Source: Cryobacterium sp. (GTDB lineage Bacteria; Actinomycetota; Actinomycetes; Actinomycetales; Microbacteriaceae). From it: a stretch of DNA of 64,000 nucleotides. The notes under the pieces were generated by a model. It ran no database searches. It was not told the DNA's origin and was given only the letters and a program-made list of their open reading frames with translations. This document shows, one piece after another, positions 35,165-44,345 of the stretch (the stretch's first letter is position 1; every line of letters starts with the position of its first letter). Where the stretch lies: positions 1-64,000 of the forward strand of contig JAHBSS010000003.1 of the NCBI GenBank assembly GCA_019639015.1, written 5' to 3'. Position numbers and translations under genes: made by a program.

Positions 35165-36010
35165 TTACTGGTGAGAGGCAGCAATCAGGGAAACACCGAC
35201 GAACACCGAAATTACCCCAAATATTTGAACAGGTTTTATCGATTCGTTCAGTAAGCGCCAACCTAACAGCACCGTGACTACCGGATAAAGCGAGGCCAGA
35301 ACAGCAACAACGGTGAGAGGTGCGGTTGTGCTTGCAAGCGCAAAGCACAGGTTTGCTGCGATTCCAAGTAGCCCAATCGCGATGATTCCTACCAGACTCC
35401 AGCCACTTGCCTTTGGTATTTCTCGCAAAACCAACGCGGCGACAGCATAAATGATGAGCACAACCAAACTGTTTGAAACTAGAGTCGTCGTGACATTAAA
35501 GGCGCTACCTAGAGCGACAGACAGGTTTGCAACTCCAAACCCAAGAGCCGAAACGATTGCGAGGATGATCGGCTTGGGTCCGTGCCCTACACCCTTGGAT
35601 TTCACCTCCGGCCCGCTCGCCATGACGGTTCCAACAATCGCGATCACTAGGCCAAGGGCGAGTAACCATCCAACCCGGTCTCCCTGAAACAATCCAGCAA
35701 CAACCGGAACAATCACGCTCAATGATGTAATCGGTGCGACCACTCCCATGGTTCCAATCGCCAACGCTTTGAACAAGCTAGAAACGGCAATCGCGGTTGA
35801 GACCCCACCAATTACCCCCCAAAGCAATGCGGGCCCGGCATTTACTGTCGGGTCTTCGAACATCATTCTCGGGATGATTGCCAGTGTTGCAACGATCTGG
35901 GACACCAAAAGCACTGTAACGAGTTTGGTCTTTCTTGAAATTGCTCCACCTAGAAAGTCAGAGATTCCAAGCAGCCCGCTGGCTAGCAGGGCGAGTAGGC
36001 CACCAATCAT
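35165..36010 (-). CDS. EamA/DMT-family transporter
   Basis: A 281-residue integral membrane protein with about ten helices in two five-helix EamA repeats, each ending in a loop typical of the drug/metabolite superfamily (FKALAIGTMGVVAPITSLSVIVPVVAG; ASTTAPLTVVAVLASLYPVVTVLLGW). Export or import of a small metabolite is expected; its place after the ECF genes suggests a nucleoside or vitamin-related compound, but the sequence does not show this. It starts 8 bases after the ECF ATPase gene. Confidence 0.88.
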   Translation of the reverse strand: MIGGLLALLASGLLGISDFLGGAISRKTKLVTVLLVSQIVATLAIIPRMMFEDPTVNAGPALLWGVIGGVSTAIAVSSLFKALAIGTMGVVAPITSLSVIVPVVAGLFQGDRVGWLLALGLVIAIVGTVMASGPEVKSKGVGHGPKPIILAIVSALGFGVANLSVALGSAFNVTTTLVSNSLVVLIIYAVAALVLREIPKASGWSLVGIIAIGLLGIAANLCFALASTTAPLTVVAVLASLYPVVTVLLGWRLLNESIKPVQIFGVISVFVGVSLIAASHQ

Positions 36011-36018
36011 AAGGTTGG

Positions 36019-36825
36019 CTACCGGGACTTCGCTTCAAGGTTGTCCACGAATGCGTCCACGTTCATGGGATGCGACTTCCAACCCAGTGAGCTAGCCAGT
36101 CGCTCCAATTGCGGTGCCTCCACTCGTGCTTTTGCAAGAACTTCTGGCAAATTGAACACGTTTTCTGGAGAGGAATCAGCCAGCACTTCACCTTGAGCCA
36201 TGACGATAACTCGCTCGAAGTTCTCTGCACAAAAATCCATGTCATGAGTGATGGCAATCACCGTGCGATTAGCTTCCCGAAGCTTCTTGACGATCGAAGC
36301 AATCATCCTCACTCCGTTGTGGTCCTGACCCGTTGTCGGTTCGTCGAGCACTACAACGGGAGTCTTCATTGCTAGCACGGCAGCCAGGGCAACCCTCTTC
36401 CGCTCCGATAGGGATAGGTGATGCGGATGCGATTGAGCCTCCTTGGTCAAGCCAGTTTCTTCTAGAGCTTCAGTGACTGCGCTCGCGACTGCTTCCTCAT
36501 CAAATTTCAAGTTTCTTGGCCCAAACGCGACGTCATCAAACACCTTGCGGGCAAACAACTGCTCGTCAGGGTTTTGGAATACATAGCCAACTCGGGCAGA
36601 CAGCTCCGCAATTGTGTGCCCAGCCGTCGTCCAGTCACCAACGGTGACAGTCCCGGAGGTCGGCTGAAATATCCCGTTCAAGTGTCTTACAAGTGTGGTC
36701 TTCCCGGCGCCGTTTTGCCCGACGATTGCGAGAGACTGACCGGTTGGCACATTGAAAGTTATACCCTTTAGAGCTTCAACCCCGCCCGGGTATGTGTACT
36801 TGACATCATTGAATGAAACCTCCAT
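36019..36825 (-). CDS. ECF transporter ATPase subunit (second)
   Basis: A 268-residue ABC ATPase. Walker A is GQNGAGKTTL, the Q-loop is FQNPDEQLFARKVFDDVAFGPRN (the Q-helix typical of ECF ATPases), the signature LSERKRVALAAVLAM is weakly degenerate (SLSERKR in place of LSGGQ), and Walker B is VVVLDEPTTGQD. It probably pairs with the ATPase at 36827-37684. One base separates the genes. Confidence 0.93.
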   Translation of the reverse strand: MEVSFNDVKYTYPGGVEALKGITFNVPTGQSLAIVGQNGAGKTTLVRHLNGIFQPTSGTVTVGDWTTAGHTIAELSARVGYVFQNPDEQLFARKVFDDVAFGPRNLKFDEEAVASAVTEALEETGLTKEAQSHPHHLSLSERKRVALAAVLAMKTPVVVLDEPTTGQDHNGVRMIASIVKKLREANRTVIAITHDMDFCAENFERVIVMAQGEVLADSSPENVFNLPEVLAKARVEAPQLERLASSLGWKSHPMNVDAFVDNLEAKSR

Positions 36826-36826
36826 T

Positions 36827-37684
36827 TCAGCCCTTCTTCAAATTCTTAAAGCCTTTGAAGACATCGATTGAATCTTCAAGGGAAACCGGCAACTCTGTTG
36901 ACTTAGGCAGTAAGGACTTCTCTTCAGCGAGAGCGGCGGCCCTCGTGTATCGAGTGGTACCTATGGCCCATTTTTCGAGCCGGGGATCTGACAACACTTT
37001 GCGCGCCGGACCGCTAGCGACGATTTGATGGTCTGCTATCACGTGGACCGTACTGGCGTGTTCGCGAAGCAATTCAACTTTGTGTTCAAATACGACGAGT
37101 GTGATTCCAGAGTCACGCAATTTAGACATGACGTCGAACACCATCCGAGTACCACCCGGGTCTAATTGTGAAGTTGGTTCGTCCATTACCAAGACCGGTG
37201 TTCTCATGATGATCATTGAGGCGATCGCGACGAGCTGTTGTTGGCCGCCCGACAAAGCGTATGGAGATCTATCAAGAAGTGTTTCGATCCCTAGCAGTTT
37301 TGCCACTTCTCCTACTCGTGTAGCCATTTCTTCGCGCTCGACGCCTTGGTTTTCGAGTCCGAATGCGAGTTCCTCTCGAACCGTGAACTTTGCGCCGGAT
37401 ATCTGGTTGAACGGGCTCTGAATTACCAATCCAACGTGAGATACCGCAATCGCCAATGTTGATTCGGGCAGATTGATTCCGTCCACTTCGATGCGCCCAC
37501 TGAGTGCTCCTCCATCGACGTGCGGGATGAAGCCCGAAATGATTTTTGCCAAGGTTGTCTTCCCGGCGCCAGAGGCCCCGACGATACCGACAACTTCGCC
37601 TTGCGGAACGTCAAGGTCAACGTTTGTGAGTGTGTAGTGGTCGGTGTCTGGGTAAGCATACGAGACGTCGGAAAGCTTTATCAC
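36827..37684 (-). CDS. ECF transporter ATPase subunit (first)
   Basis: A 285-residue ABC ATPase with Walker A VGASGAGKTTL, Q-loop VIQSPFNQISGAKFTVREELAFG, signature ALSGGQQQLVAIA and Walker B PVLVMDEPTSQLDP. This one has a canonical LSGGQ, unlike its partner, so the hydrolysis sites formed by the heterodimer may be unequal. The GTG start overlaps the ecfT stop (GTGA). Confidence 0.93.
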   Translation of the reverse strand: MIKLSDVSYAYPDTDHYTLTNVDLDVPQGEVVGIVGASGAGKTTLAKIISGFIPHVDGGALSGRIEVDGINLPESTLAIAVSHVGLVIQSPFNQISGAKFTVREELAFGLENQGVEREEMATRVGEVAKLLGIETLLDRSPYALSGGQQQLVAIASMIIMRTPVLVMDEPTSQLDPGGTRMVFDVMSKLRDSGITLVVFEHKVELLREHASTVHVIADHQIVASGPARKVLSDPRLEKWAIGTTRYTRAAALAEEKSLLPKSTELPVSLEDSIDVFKGFKNLKKG

Positions 37685-38460
37685 AGGATTCCCATCAGGA
37701 TCGGGGTCGCAATTGCGCCGAGCGCTAGCGCTACGAATACCCAGCGGAGCACTCGCTGCAAGGTAGTGTCAGGAACTGGAATTAGGGAGGTTCTCTTTGC
37801 CGGGGAGCCGAACGCGCGAGCCTCCATCGCGGTAGAGCGCTCCTCGACATCCGTGAACATTCCGAGAACCAGAGGGCTCAAAAGCGGAAGCATGACCTTG
37901 ATTCTTCTAAATGGGCTGCCTTTTAGGCTTAGACCCCTGGCTTGTTGGGCAAGCAGGATGCTGTTTGCCCGATCACTGAAAGCAGGAATCAGTTGGAGAG
38001 TTGAGCTAATGATGTAGGCGAACTTCGGGGACATACCGTGTTCGCTTAGTGCGCTCATTAATTGGCCAGGATGAGTTGTCAGGACAAGCAAAATCGACGC
38101 CAAGATCAGCACAATGATTCTCGAGCCAACACCCAAAGCAAAAAGTAGTCCCTCGGTGGTTAGTTTTAGAACTCCCCATCTCCAAAGGATCGTTTCCCCT
38201 CCAGGAAATGTGAGTCCCTGAACGATGAACAGAACCAAGAGTATTGGGATCAGGATTTTCAAACTGAGGCTTAGTAGCCTGCCGCCGGATCCGGAGATCA
38301 CGGCGGCAGGCACGATGACCACGACCAGAACGATTGCCGAAACCCACCAAACTGGTATTGCGAAAACTATGACGATTATCGCGAGTAGCGCAACGAGTTT
38401 GGTTACCGGGTTTAGTCGGTGAATGACCGATTTTCGGTTGTCGAACAAAGACGTGGGCAT
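37681..38460 (-). CDS. ecfT: ECF transporter transmembrane (T) subunit
   Basis: A 259-residue CbiQ-family protein with about six membrane segments. Two coupling motifs are visible: ARGLSLKGSPF and EARAFGSPAKRTSL, the A-R-G/A signature pair that docks on the ATPases. It couples ATP hydrolysis to the S component encoded 10 bases upstream. Confidence 0.92.
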   Translation of the reverse strand: MPTSLFDNRKSVIHRLNPVTKLVALLAIIVIVFAIPVWWVSAIVLVVVIVPAAVISGSGGRLLSLSLKILIPILLVLFIVQGLTFPGGETILWRWGVLKLTTEGLLFALGVGSRIIVLILASILLVLTTHPGQLMSALSEHGMSPKFAYIISSTLQLIPAFSDRANSILLAQQARGLSLKGSPFRRIKVMLPLLSPLVLGMFTDVEERSTAMEARAFGSPAKRTSLIPVPDTTLQRVLRWVFVALALGAIATPILMGIL

Positions 38461-38470
38461 GAACGGTTAC

Positions 38471-39349
38471 CTATTTCTTGTCAGTGGCGTCAGCAACGTC
38501 AGCTGCAACTGCGTCAGCGGTCTTTTGTGCTGGGGCAGGCAGCGTTGGCAACGCCTGGTTCTTACGACCGAAAACGTGGTATTCGCGTACAAACGGGAAG
38601 CGATTGCGGAAGCGGCTTGGCAAAGCGGCCAAGATCAACACGACGATCGTGAAGGTTATCGCCTTGTCGAGCGGGTCAGACATTAATCCTTGCAAAGTGG
38701 TCGCCCCTAGAAGCGATTGCCCCATTGCTTGGAATGCACCAACTATTGCGCCGGTACCACCACCTGTTGCCCCACCAAACACGAATGCGGAAATCGGTGC
38801 AGAGACGATTGCACAGACCAAACCAGTAATCGCGCCAGCAATTGGTGCTAGGTAGAACAGACGGAACACACCGATGCGTGCCGCGTAACCGGCCATAACA
38901 CCGATGACCACTTGTACTACCGCGTACGGCAGTGCAATTGGGCTCAGGGTCAATCCCCAAATTACGTTTGTGAGGATACCCGTGACAACACCGGCTGCGG
39001 GTCCCGCGAGGGCTGAAACCAGAATTGTTCCGATCGAGTCTAGATAGACCGGAATTCCAATCACGGAAACAAGTTGCCCGACGACAATGTTCAGCGCGAT
39101 AGCAACTGGGACCATCGCAACAGTCGCTGTCGGTAGGCGGTGGATTGCACCGACAGCTAACAGAATCGCCCCGATCACGTAGCCGGCGATGGCGATAAGC
39201 CCCGCTTGGCTGAACGAGCTCTTTGCGATGTCAGTCGGCTGACCGACGACGAGATACAAATAGGTTGCGATGATGATAATTGTTCCGAGAGCGATGAAAA
39301 TTCGATTCCGAACCTTCTTCGAATCGGCAGGTACTGCAGTACTACTCAT
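38471..39349 (-). CDS. ECF transporter substrate-binding (S) component, predicted nucleoside
   Basis: A 292-residue membrane protein with about six to seven helices rich in Gly, Ala and Ile (IAGYVIGAILLAVGAIHR, IGTILVSALAGPAAGVVTGILTNVIWGLTLSP, YLAPIAGAITGLVCAIVSAPISAFVFGGATGGGTGAIVG). The long hydrophilic C-terminal tail is rich in Ala/Asp. The start at 39349 is fixed by AAGGAG 7 bases upstream; the open frame continues 12 codons further. No vitamin-specific family motif is recognised. Linkage with nucleoside hydrolase suggests nucleoside uptake (inference). Confidence 0.82.
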   Translation of the reverse strand: MSSTAVPADSKKVRNRIFIALGTIIIIATYLYLVVGQPTDIAKSSFSQAGLIAIAGYVIGAILLAVGAIHRLPTATVAMVPVAIALNIVVGQLVSVIGIPVYLDSIGTILVSALAGPAAGVVTGILTNVIWGLTLSPIALPYAVVQVVIGVMAGYAARIGVFRLFYLAPIAGAITGLVCAIVSAPISAFVFGGATGGGTGAIVGAFQAMGQSLLGATTLQGLMSDPLDKAITFTIVVLILAALPSRFRNRFPFVREYHVFGRKNQALPTLPAPAQKTADAVAADVADATDKK

Positions 39350-39413
39350 TTTGTTCTCCTTCATTGGTGTAACTGTTAGTTGCAACTGCGGATATTAAGT
39401 TTTAGGTATCGAG

Positions 39414-40442
39414 TCAGCCGACCCTACGTGCATAGTCTCCTACGCGCTGAGTCAGATGTTCGAAAAAGCGCGGTGGATCGACTTTGACCACAATGTCAGC
39501 ATTCGGCTCCCGGCCCCACATGCCTCGCCAATCGGCGACCGTTTGACCCCTCGTGAGGGAACCAGCAAGTTCGACATCGACGGTTGCTGCTTTCGTCTCG
39601 CCGAGTTCCGGATGGATTGCCATGGCTGCTGCAAATGGGTCATGCATGTGTGCGAGAAAGCCCTGATCATGTGAGACATGGAACTCCATGTAGAAGCGCA
39701 CGGCATCCGAAAGGTACTTAACGACTTTGTTTGAAGCACTCGATAGGGTGCCGTCGACATCCGACTCGGCAATCACTTCGACTGGAGTACTACCGGCAAT
39801 CTCGGCGATTTTCGCGATGTGTTCTGGCTTCATTTCAATCTGCTCTGTCACATCCAAAGCGCAAATGATTGGTCTGCGATCTGCAGGTAGGCCCGAGAAC
39901 GCATCGAAAACCATCTTCGCCGACTCCGGATCAACCGCAATATTCCACTCAGTTGTTGGGAGAGTATTGCCCGCGTGATTGAAAGCACCACCCATTACTA
40001 CGAGTCGCTTCAATAACTTGGGGAGTTCCGGTTCGATTCTTAGTGCGAGCGAAAGGTTCGTGAGCGGCCCAGTAACGAGTCCAACAATTTCTCCCGGGTG
40101 GCGGCGGGCCAAGTCGATCCAAACTTCCGTTGCATGGCGCTTTGAAAGCGAGCGCTTTGGGGCCGGCAATTCCGCATACCCGATGCCTTGCGGACCATGA
40201 GTTTCCTCAGTCGTCATGAGCGGGGCAAGTACTGGTACCTCAGAGCCAAGGGAAACCTCGATGTCAGGGGCCCCACAAAGTTCGAGCCAAGCAAGATTAT
40301 TTATTGCAACCTGTTTGGCGGGAACGTTGCCGGAAGTACAAGTAATAGCAAGGATCTCTGCATCGTCGCTTGCCAAGAGGTAAAGCAGAGCGAGGGAGTC
40401 GTCGATGCCGGTGTCGACATCCATGATGATTGATTGCTTCAT
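39414..40442 (-). CDS. Nucleoside hydrolase (inosine/uridine-preferring family)
   Basis: A 342-residue calcium-dependent N-ribohydrolase cleaving nucleosides into base and ribose. The metal site is MDVDTGIDDSLAL (D8, D10, D14, D15); other landmarks are GPQGIG, LVTGPLTNLSLAL, VVMGGAF, EWNIAVDPESA and the C-terminal metal ligand in MHDPFAAA. Next downstream, across 64 bases, is the full ECF transporter, so uptake and cleavage of a nucleoside are likely coupled. The start overlaps a small upstream open frame by ATGA. Confidence 0.92.
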   Translation of the reverse strand: MKQSIIMDVDTGIDDSLALLYLLASDDAEILAITCTSGNVPAKQVAINNLAWLELCGAPDIEVSLGSEVPVLAPLMTTEETHGPQGIGYAELPAPKRSLSKRHATEVWIDLARRHPGEIVGLVTGPLTNLSLALRIEPELPKLLKRLVVMGGAFNHAGNTLPTTEWNIAVDPESAKMVFDAFSGLPADRRPIICALDVTEQIEMKPEHIAKIAEIAGSTPVEVIAESDVDGTLSSASNKVVKYLSDAVRFYMEFHVSHDQGFLAHMHDPFAAAMAIHPELGETKAATVDVELAGSLTRGQTVADWRGMWGREPNADIVVKVDPPRFFEHLTQRVGDYARRVG

Positions 40443-40723
40443 TGAAATTCTTTCTCAGTGACGGTGGGATTCGCTTCGTCTCTGAGTTTGGACGGATCGC
40501 TGAACTCCACCTGATGGTCTGACGTAATCAGTTGAGTGGGGTTTAGGGTCGCAGTCACTTTGAGCGCAGGAGATTGAGGTTGTCGCATCACCTGCGGGTG
40601 ACTTCGACCTATCCAGACAATGGCAATCCTTGAAGCTTGATTTGAGATATACGTTACATCCCCATCCAGACTATTCCGAAAATCAAAGCCGTGTCTAGAT
40701 CGATGAAATCTATGCCACCACAC
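40439..40723 (-). CDS. Small hypothetical protein upstream of nucleoside hydrolase
   Basis: A possible 94-residue protein (GTG start) with no recognisable family. It is mostly polar, with no membrane segment. Support is limited to the four-base ATGA overlap with the nucleoside hydrolase start. Against it: no clear ribosome site, no known homology, and it fills the divergent intergenic region where promoters for both operons must lie. It may instead be a non-coding leader; an inverted repeat TCACC-TGCG-GGTGA lies at 40588-40601. Confidence 0.3.
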   Translation of the reverse strand: MWWHRFHRSRHGFDFRNSLDGDVTYISNQASRIAIVWIGRSHPQVMRQPQSPALKVTATLNPTQLITSDHQVEFSDPSKLRDEANPTVTEKEFQ

Positions 40724-40731
40724 CGAGTCGC

Positions 40732-40737
40732 TAACCT
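40732..40737 (+). promoter_or_regulatory. -10 box for leaderless birA transcript
   Basis: TAACCT ends 6 bases before the ATG at 40744, with no ribosome-binding site, consistent with transcription starting on the A of the ATG. Confidence 0.55.
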
Positions 40738-40743
40738 AATTCA

Positions 40744-41550
40744 ATGGAGTTCGAATTGACTCGTCAAAACTTTCCGGCGCTTATTGTGTTGGATGAAGTC
40801 GATTCGACGAACGACGAACTCTTGCGCCGCTTCGGCGCTGGTGGATTAGCTGATTTCAGCGTAGTCACAACGATGAACCAAACAGCGGGGCATGGTCGCC
40901 TTGATCGTGGATGGATTACTCCGGTTGGTAAGGGATTGGCAACATCGGTGTTTATCAGATTTGAATCGATTGTTGACAATAGCCGACTTCGACACCAAGT
41001 CGGTTGGGTTTCGCTTCTTGCGGGTTTTGCGATGGTTCGGGCGATAAACCCGTTCTTGAAGTCGGTCGATTTGAGGGCCTTCTTGAAGTGGCCAAATGAC
41101 GTACTTGTTGACGGCAAGAAGATTTGCGGTGTTTTGGGTCGAGTTCTGGATGACAACTCTGGGCTCATCGTTGGTGCTGGATTGAATTTGACATCGGAAA
41201 AGAGCGACTTGCCATTTTCAACATCCACGTCTCTTGCACAACTAGGTGTAACTGGAAACTCTATTGAGCTTGCCGACGAAGTGTTGTTGCGTTATTTGCT
41301 CGAATTGCGAGACGGGATTAGCAGACTGGCTGGCTCCAATTCAGACGATGTCGCTTCCCTAAAAAACGAGATAGGCGAAACCTGCGCGACATTGGGTGAA
41401 AGAGTTCGCGTGCAGAATCCGGACGGCACCGAGGATTTGGCAAGAGCACAAGCCCTTGATGATTCTGGTGGCCTAGTCGTACGTCTTGATTCAGGACTGA
41501 AATCTAAAGTGATTTCTGCGGGCGATATCGTGCATCTAAGGTATGAATGA
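40744..41550 (+). CDS. birA: Biotin-[acetyl-CoA-carboxylase] ligase
   Basis: A 268-residue biotin protein ligase: VLDEVDSTNDELLR, the biotinyl-AMP loop TAGHGRLDRGWITP (GRGR variant), FLKWPNDVLVDGKKICGVLGR and the C-terminal SH3-like domain. It lacks the N-terminal DNA-binding domain, so it is a ligase only, not a repressor. Its target here is the biotinyl domain of AccA3. Gene order accD-birA-PH-gtrA-purK-purE is conserved in Actinobacteria; here accD and birA are separated by the transporter block. Confidence 0.95.
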   Translation: MEFELTRQNFPALIVLDEVDSTNDELLRRFGAGGLADFSVVTTMNQTAGHGRLDRGWITPVGKGLATSVFIRFESIVDNSRLRHQVGWVSLLAGFAMVRAINPFLKSVDLRAFLKWPNDVLVDGKKICGVLGRVLDDNSGLIVGAGLNLTSEKSDLPFSTSTSLAQLGVTGNSIELADEVLLRYLLELRDGISRLAGSNSDDVASLKNEIGETCATLGERVRVQNPDGTEDLARAQALDDSGGLVVRLDSGLKSKVISAGDIVHLRYE

Positions 41551-41553
41551 ACC

Positions 41554-42102
41554 ATGTCAATTCCTGAACGGCCATCAGCTGCGCAGGAACCTGAGCATCT
41601 GGTTGCGAGCATGCATTCACATGCTCGAGCCTTGTTTTGGCCATCTTTGGCTCTAATCGCAACGGCCAGCGCAACAGCCTACTTTTATGGCAAGTTTCCA
41701 GAAACTTGGGAGAACTTGTCGATTCTTGCTGGCGGAGCACTCTTGGTTGTTCTGCTTTGGCTGCTGCCGACACTTAGTTGGCTCGCACGAAAATACACGA
41801 TCACAACTAGGCGAATAATCCTTCGGCGAGGGTTTTTTGTTCGGATTAGGCAGGAGCTATTGCATTCGCGCGGGTACGACGTGACTGTTCGGAAGAACGC
41901 GCTGCAAGCAATGTTTGGGAGCGGCGACATTCGAATTAATACCGGACTCGAGCATCCGGTCGTGTTGAAGGATGTGCCAGGTGCAAACCTAGTTCAGAGT
42001 GCTCTTCATGACCTCATGGAACGCAGCGTGAACCCGGTTGCCGCCCGAAGGCAAGCCGCAGAGTCGATCCGGCCCGACGACACAATCATTTTCGGCGGCT
42101 GA
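41554..42102 (+). CDS. PH-domain (bPH2) membrane protein
   Basis: A 182-residue protein with two membrane helices (about 27-45 and 56-76) followed by a bacterial pleckstrin-like domain (RKYTITTRRIILRRGFFVRIRQELLHSRGYDVTVRKNALQAMFGSGDIRINTG). Such proteins are common next to birA in Actinobacteria; the function is unknown. It starts three bases after birA and converges with the gtrA gene. Confidence 0.86.
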   Translation: MSIPERPSAAQEPEHLVASMHSHARALFWPSLALIATASATAYFYGKFPETWENLSILAGGALLVVLLWLLPTLSWLARKYTITTRRIILRRGFFVRIRQELLHSRGYDVTVRKNALQAMFGSGDIRINTGLEHPVVLKDVPGANLVQSALHDLMERSVNPVAARRQAAESIRPDDTIIFGG

Positions 42103-42106
42103 TACG

Positions 42107-42601
42107 TCAATCCCCAACCGCAACGTTCGGGATTGAACGAGTCGATTGGCTATCGGTTTCAATTCCGTTGTGGTCAGTTCCGCGCGGTCGGAACACCCAA
42201 ACCCGATAAAGCCAAAACCGGAAGGCTGTACCGAGGGCTAGTCCGATAACATTCGTTGAAATGTTGTCGGCCAGTAGCGAGGTGAAACCGAGCAAGTAGT
42301 GGGAGATCCAGAGGCATGCCAGGCCAATCAGCATTCCGCCGAGACTGACCACAAAAAATTCGATCCCTTCGCGAAGAGCTTGAGCACGCCTATGTTCTCC
42401 GAACGTCCAATAGCGATTGCCTAACCAATTCAAGATGATCGCAACGGTTGTGGAGATAACTTTTGCAACCACTGGGCCTTCGTGCATTCGCTCGGGGGCA
42501 AGTACCGTGACCCTGAGTAGATTGAATAGAGCAACATCCACAACGAATCCGACGCCGCCGACTGCCGTAAACCGCACTAATTGCGTAAGAAGCGGCCGCA
42601 C
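42107..42601 (-). CDS. GtrA-family membrane protein
   Basis: A 164-residue four-helix membrane protein of the GtrA family, proposed flippases for polyprenyl-phosphate sugars. Seen: QLVRFTAVGGVGFVVDVALFNLLR, ILNWLGNRYWTFGEHRR and the C-terminal FRFWLYRVWVFRP. I use the GTG at 42601 because GGAGGA stands just upstream; the open frame extends 20 codons further. It may supply the flipped donor for the DUF2142 enzymes at 54-57 kb. Confidence 0.88.
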   Translation of the reverse strand: MRPLLTQLVRFTAVGGVGFVVDVALFNLLRVTVLAPERMHEGPVVAKVISTTVAIILNWLGNRYWTFGEHRRAQALREGIEFFVVSLGGMLIGLACLWISHYLLGFTSLLADNISTNVIGLALGTAFRFWLYRVWVFRPRGTDHNGIETDSQSTRSIPNVAVGD

Positions 42602-42702
42602 GGTTCCTCCATCCAATGGATTAGGCAAAGATTGACAAAGGCGGTTGGAGTCTACCGTCACGGTACTTTGAAATTGCTGAGTTTGAAGAACGGGGCCCTA
42701 AC

Positions 42703-43833
42703 GTGATTGTTGGAGTTATCGGCGGAGGTCAACTCGCTCGAATGTTGATTCCTCCCGCAATCGCACTCGGAGTCGAGTTACGAGTGCTTGCCGAGCAAGA
42801 GGGGATGTCGGCCCGGCTTGCGTCAACGAACATCGGCGACTACAGAGATGAACGAGTAGTGCTTGATTTCGCGAGAGGTGTCGATGTTGTTACTTTCGAT
42901 CACGAACACGTTCCGCAGGCCGTGCTTAGGGCGCTCGTGGCAGAGTCGATTGCGGTTCGACCGGGACCTGAAGCTTTACAGTTTGCCCAAGACAAATTGC
43001 TGATGCGTCAACGCCTCAGTGAACTCGGCAGCCCTACTCCTGAGTGGGCTGCCGTGAGCGACAAGCGTGAACTTGAACAATTCATCAACTCGAACGGCGG
43101 TGTCGCAGTTGTGAAGACTGTCAGAGGTGGTTACGACGGTAAGGGCGTAAGAGTTGTTCGCTCAAGTAGTCAAGTCGAAGACTGGTTTGATGCTCTTGAC
43201 GAAGACGGGCACGGGGGAGTCTTGCTGGCTGAGGAGTTTGTCGATTTCAAGCGAGAACTTGCGCAGTCCATCGCTAGACGGCCATCGGGAGAAACCGCGA
43301 CTTGGCCGGTCGTTGAGAGCATCCAGAAGGACGGAGTTTGCGCCGAAGTAATTGCACCCGCACCTAATCAGGTGCCAAGGCTCGCGGAAGTTGCCTCCGA
43401 GATAGCGACCTCTATTGCGGAAGGATTAGGCGTTACCGGTGTACTTGCGGTTGAGATGTTCGAAACCACTGATGAGAGGATTTTGGTAAATGAACTGGCG
43501 ATGCGGCCCCATAATTCTGGGCATTGGAGTATTGAAGGATCGACGACGAGTCAGTTTGAGCAGCATTTAAGGGCCGTGCTCGACTTACCCCTTGGTCCAA
43601 CCGGCACCCGTTCGCCCTGGACGGTCATGGTCAATGTCTTTGGGGGAGCGACCTCGCGACCCCTTGAGCAAAGCTATAGAGCCGTTTTGCAGGAGTTTCC
43701 ATTCGCAAAACTTCACAATTACGGTAAGCCTCCGCGGCCCGGTCGAAAGGTTGGCCACGTTACAGTGTGCGGTGATGACTTGGATGACGTGACCTTTGAC
43801 GCGCGTGCCGCAGCGGCTGCCTTGAGTAGTTGA
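42703..43833 (+). CDS. purK: 5-(carboxyamino)imidazole ribonucleotide synthase
   Basis: A 376-residue ATP-grasp enzyme of purine synthesis making N5-CAIR from AIR, bicarbonate and ATP. N-terminal [24 protein letters not shown]-grasp segment [17 protein letters not shown], and [30 protein letters not shown] near the metal site. GTG start. The stop is followed 17 bases later by purE. Confidence 0.95.
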   Translation: MIVGVIGGGQLARMLIPPAIALGVELRVLAEQEGMSARLASTNIGDYRDERVVLDFARGVDVVTFDHEHVPQAVLRALVAESIAVRPGPEALQFAQDKLLMRQRLSELGSPTPEWAAVSDKRELEQFINSNGGVAVVKTVRGGYDGKGVRVVRSSSQVEDWFDALDEDGHGGVLLAEEFVDFKRELAQSIARRPSGETATWPVVESIQKDGVCAEVIAPAPNQVPRLAEVASEIATSIAEGLGVTGVLAVEMFETTDERILVNELAMRPHNSGHWSIEGSTTSQFEQHLRAVLDLPLGPTGTRSPWTVMVNVFGGATSRPLEQSYRAVLQEFPFAKLHNYGKPPRPGRKVGHVTVCGDDLDDVTFDARAAAAALSS

Positions 43834-43850
43834 CAAATACCATTAGAGAC

Positions 43851-44345
43851 ATGCCAGAACTGCTAGTGGGCATAGTCATGGGTTCCGACTCAGACTGGTC
43901 AGTAATGCAGGAAGCCGCTGCTGCGTTGAAACAGTTTGAGGTTCCATTCGAAGTCGAAGTGCTTTCGGCGCACCGCACACCGGAGCGGATGATCGAGTGG
44001 GGTAAATCTGCGGCCTCACGTGGCTTGCGTTGTGTTATTGCTGGAGCCGGTGGCGCAGCGCACCTTCCCGGAATGCTCGCATCGGTTACTGTGCTACCAG
44101 TCATTGGCGTGCCGGTCCCGTTGGCAAAGCTTGACGGTCTCGATTCGTTGCTGTCAATCGTCCAAATGCCAGCAGGAGTGCCTGTTGCAACTGTGTCTAT
44201 TGGTGGTGCAAAGAACGCTGGGATCCTTGCCGTTCGCATCCTCGCAACATCCGATACGGCGCTTGCAATCAAGCTCGAATCCTTTGCGAAAGAGCTACAG
44301 GCTTCGGTTGAAGCGAAAAATGCTGCATTGAAGTCGGGACTGTGA
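43851..44345 (+). CDS. purE: 5-(carboxyamino)imidazole ribonucleotide mutase
   Basis: A 164-residue class I PurE converting N5-CAIR to CAIR. It has [14 protein letters not shown] at the N-terminus, [11 protein letters not shown] with the catalytic histidine, and [16 protein letters not shown]. The ATG at 43851 is preferred to an upstream TTG that overlaps the purK stop, since homology begins just after it. The stop overlaps the start of the LCP gene. Confidence 0.95.
   Translation: MPELLVGIVMGSDSDWSVMQEAAAALKQFEVPFEVEVLSAHRTPERMIEWGKSAASRGLRCVIAGAGGAAHLPGMLASVTVLPVIGVPVPLAKLDGLDSLLSIVQMPAGVPVATVSIGGAKNAGILAVRILATSDTALAIKLESFAKELQASVEAKNAALKSGL

Noticed and set aside
43830..43835. TTGACA as a -35 box for purE
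   Set aside because: No TANNNT box lies at 16-19 bases, and the bases are the end of purK; purE is most likely read from the purK transcript.
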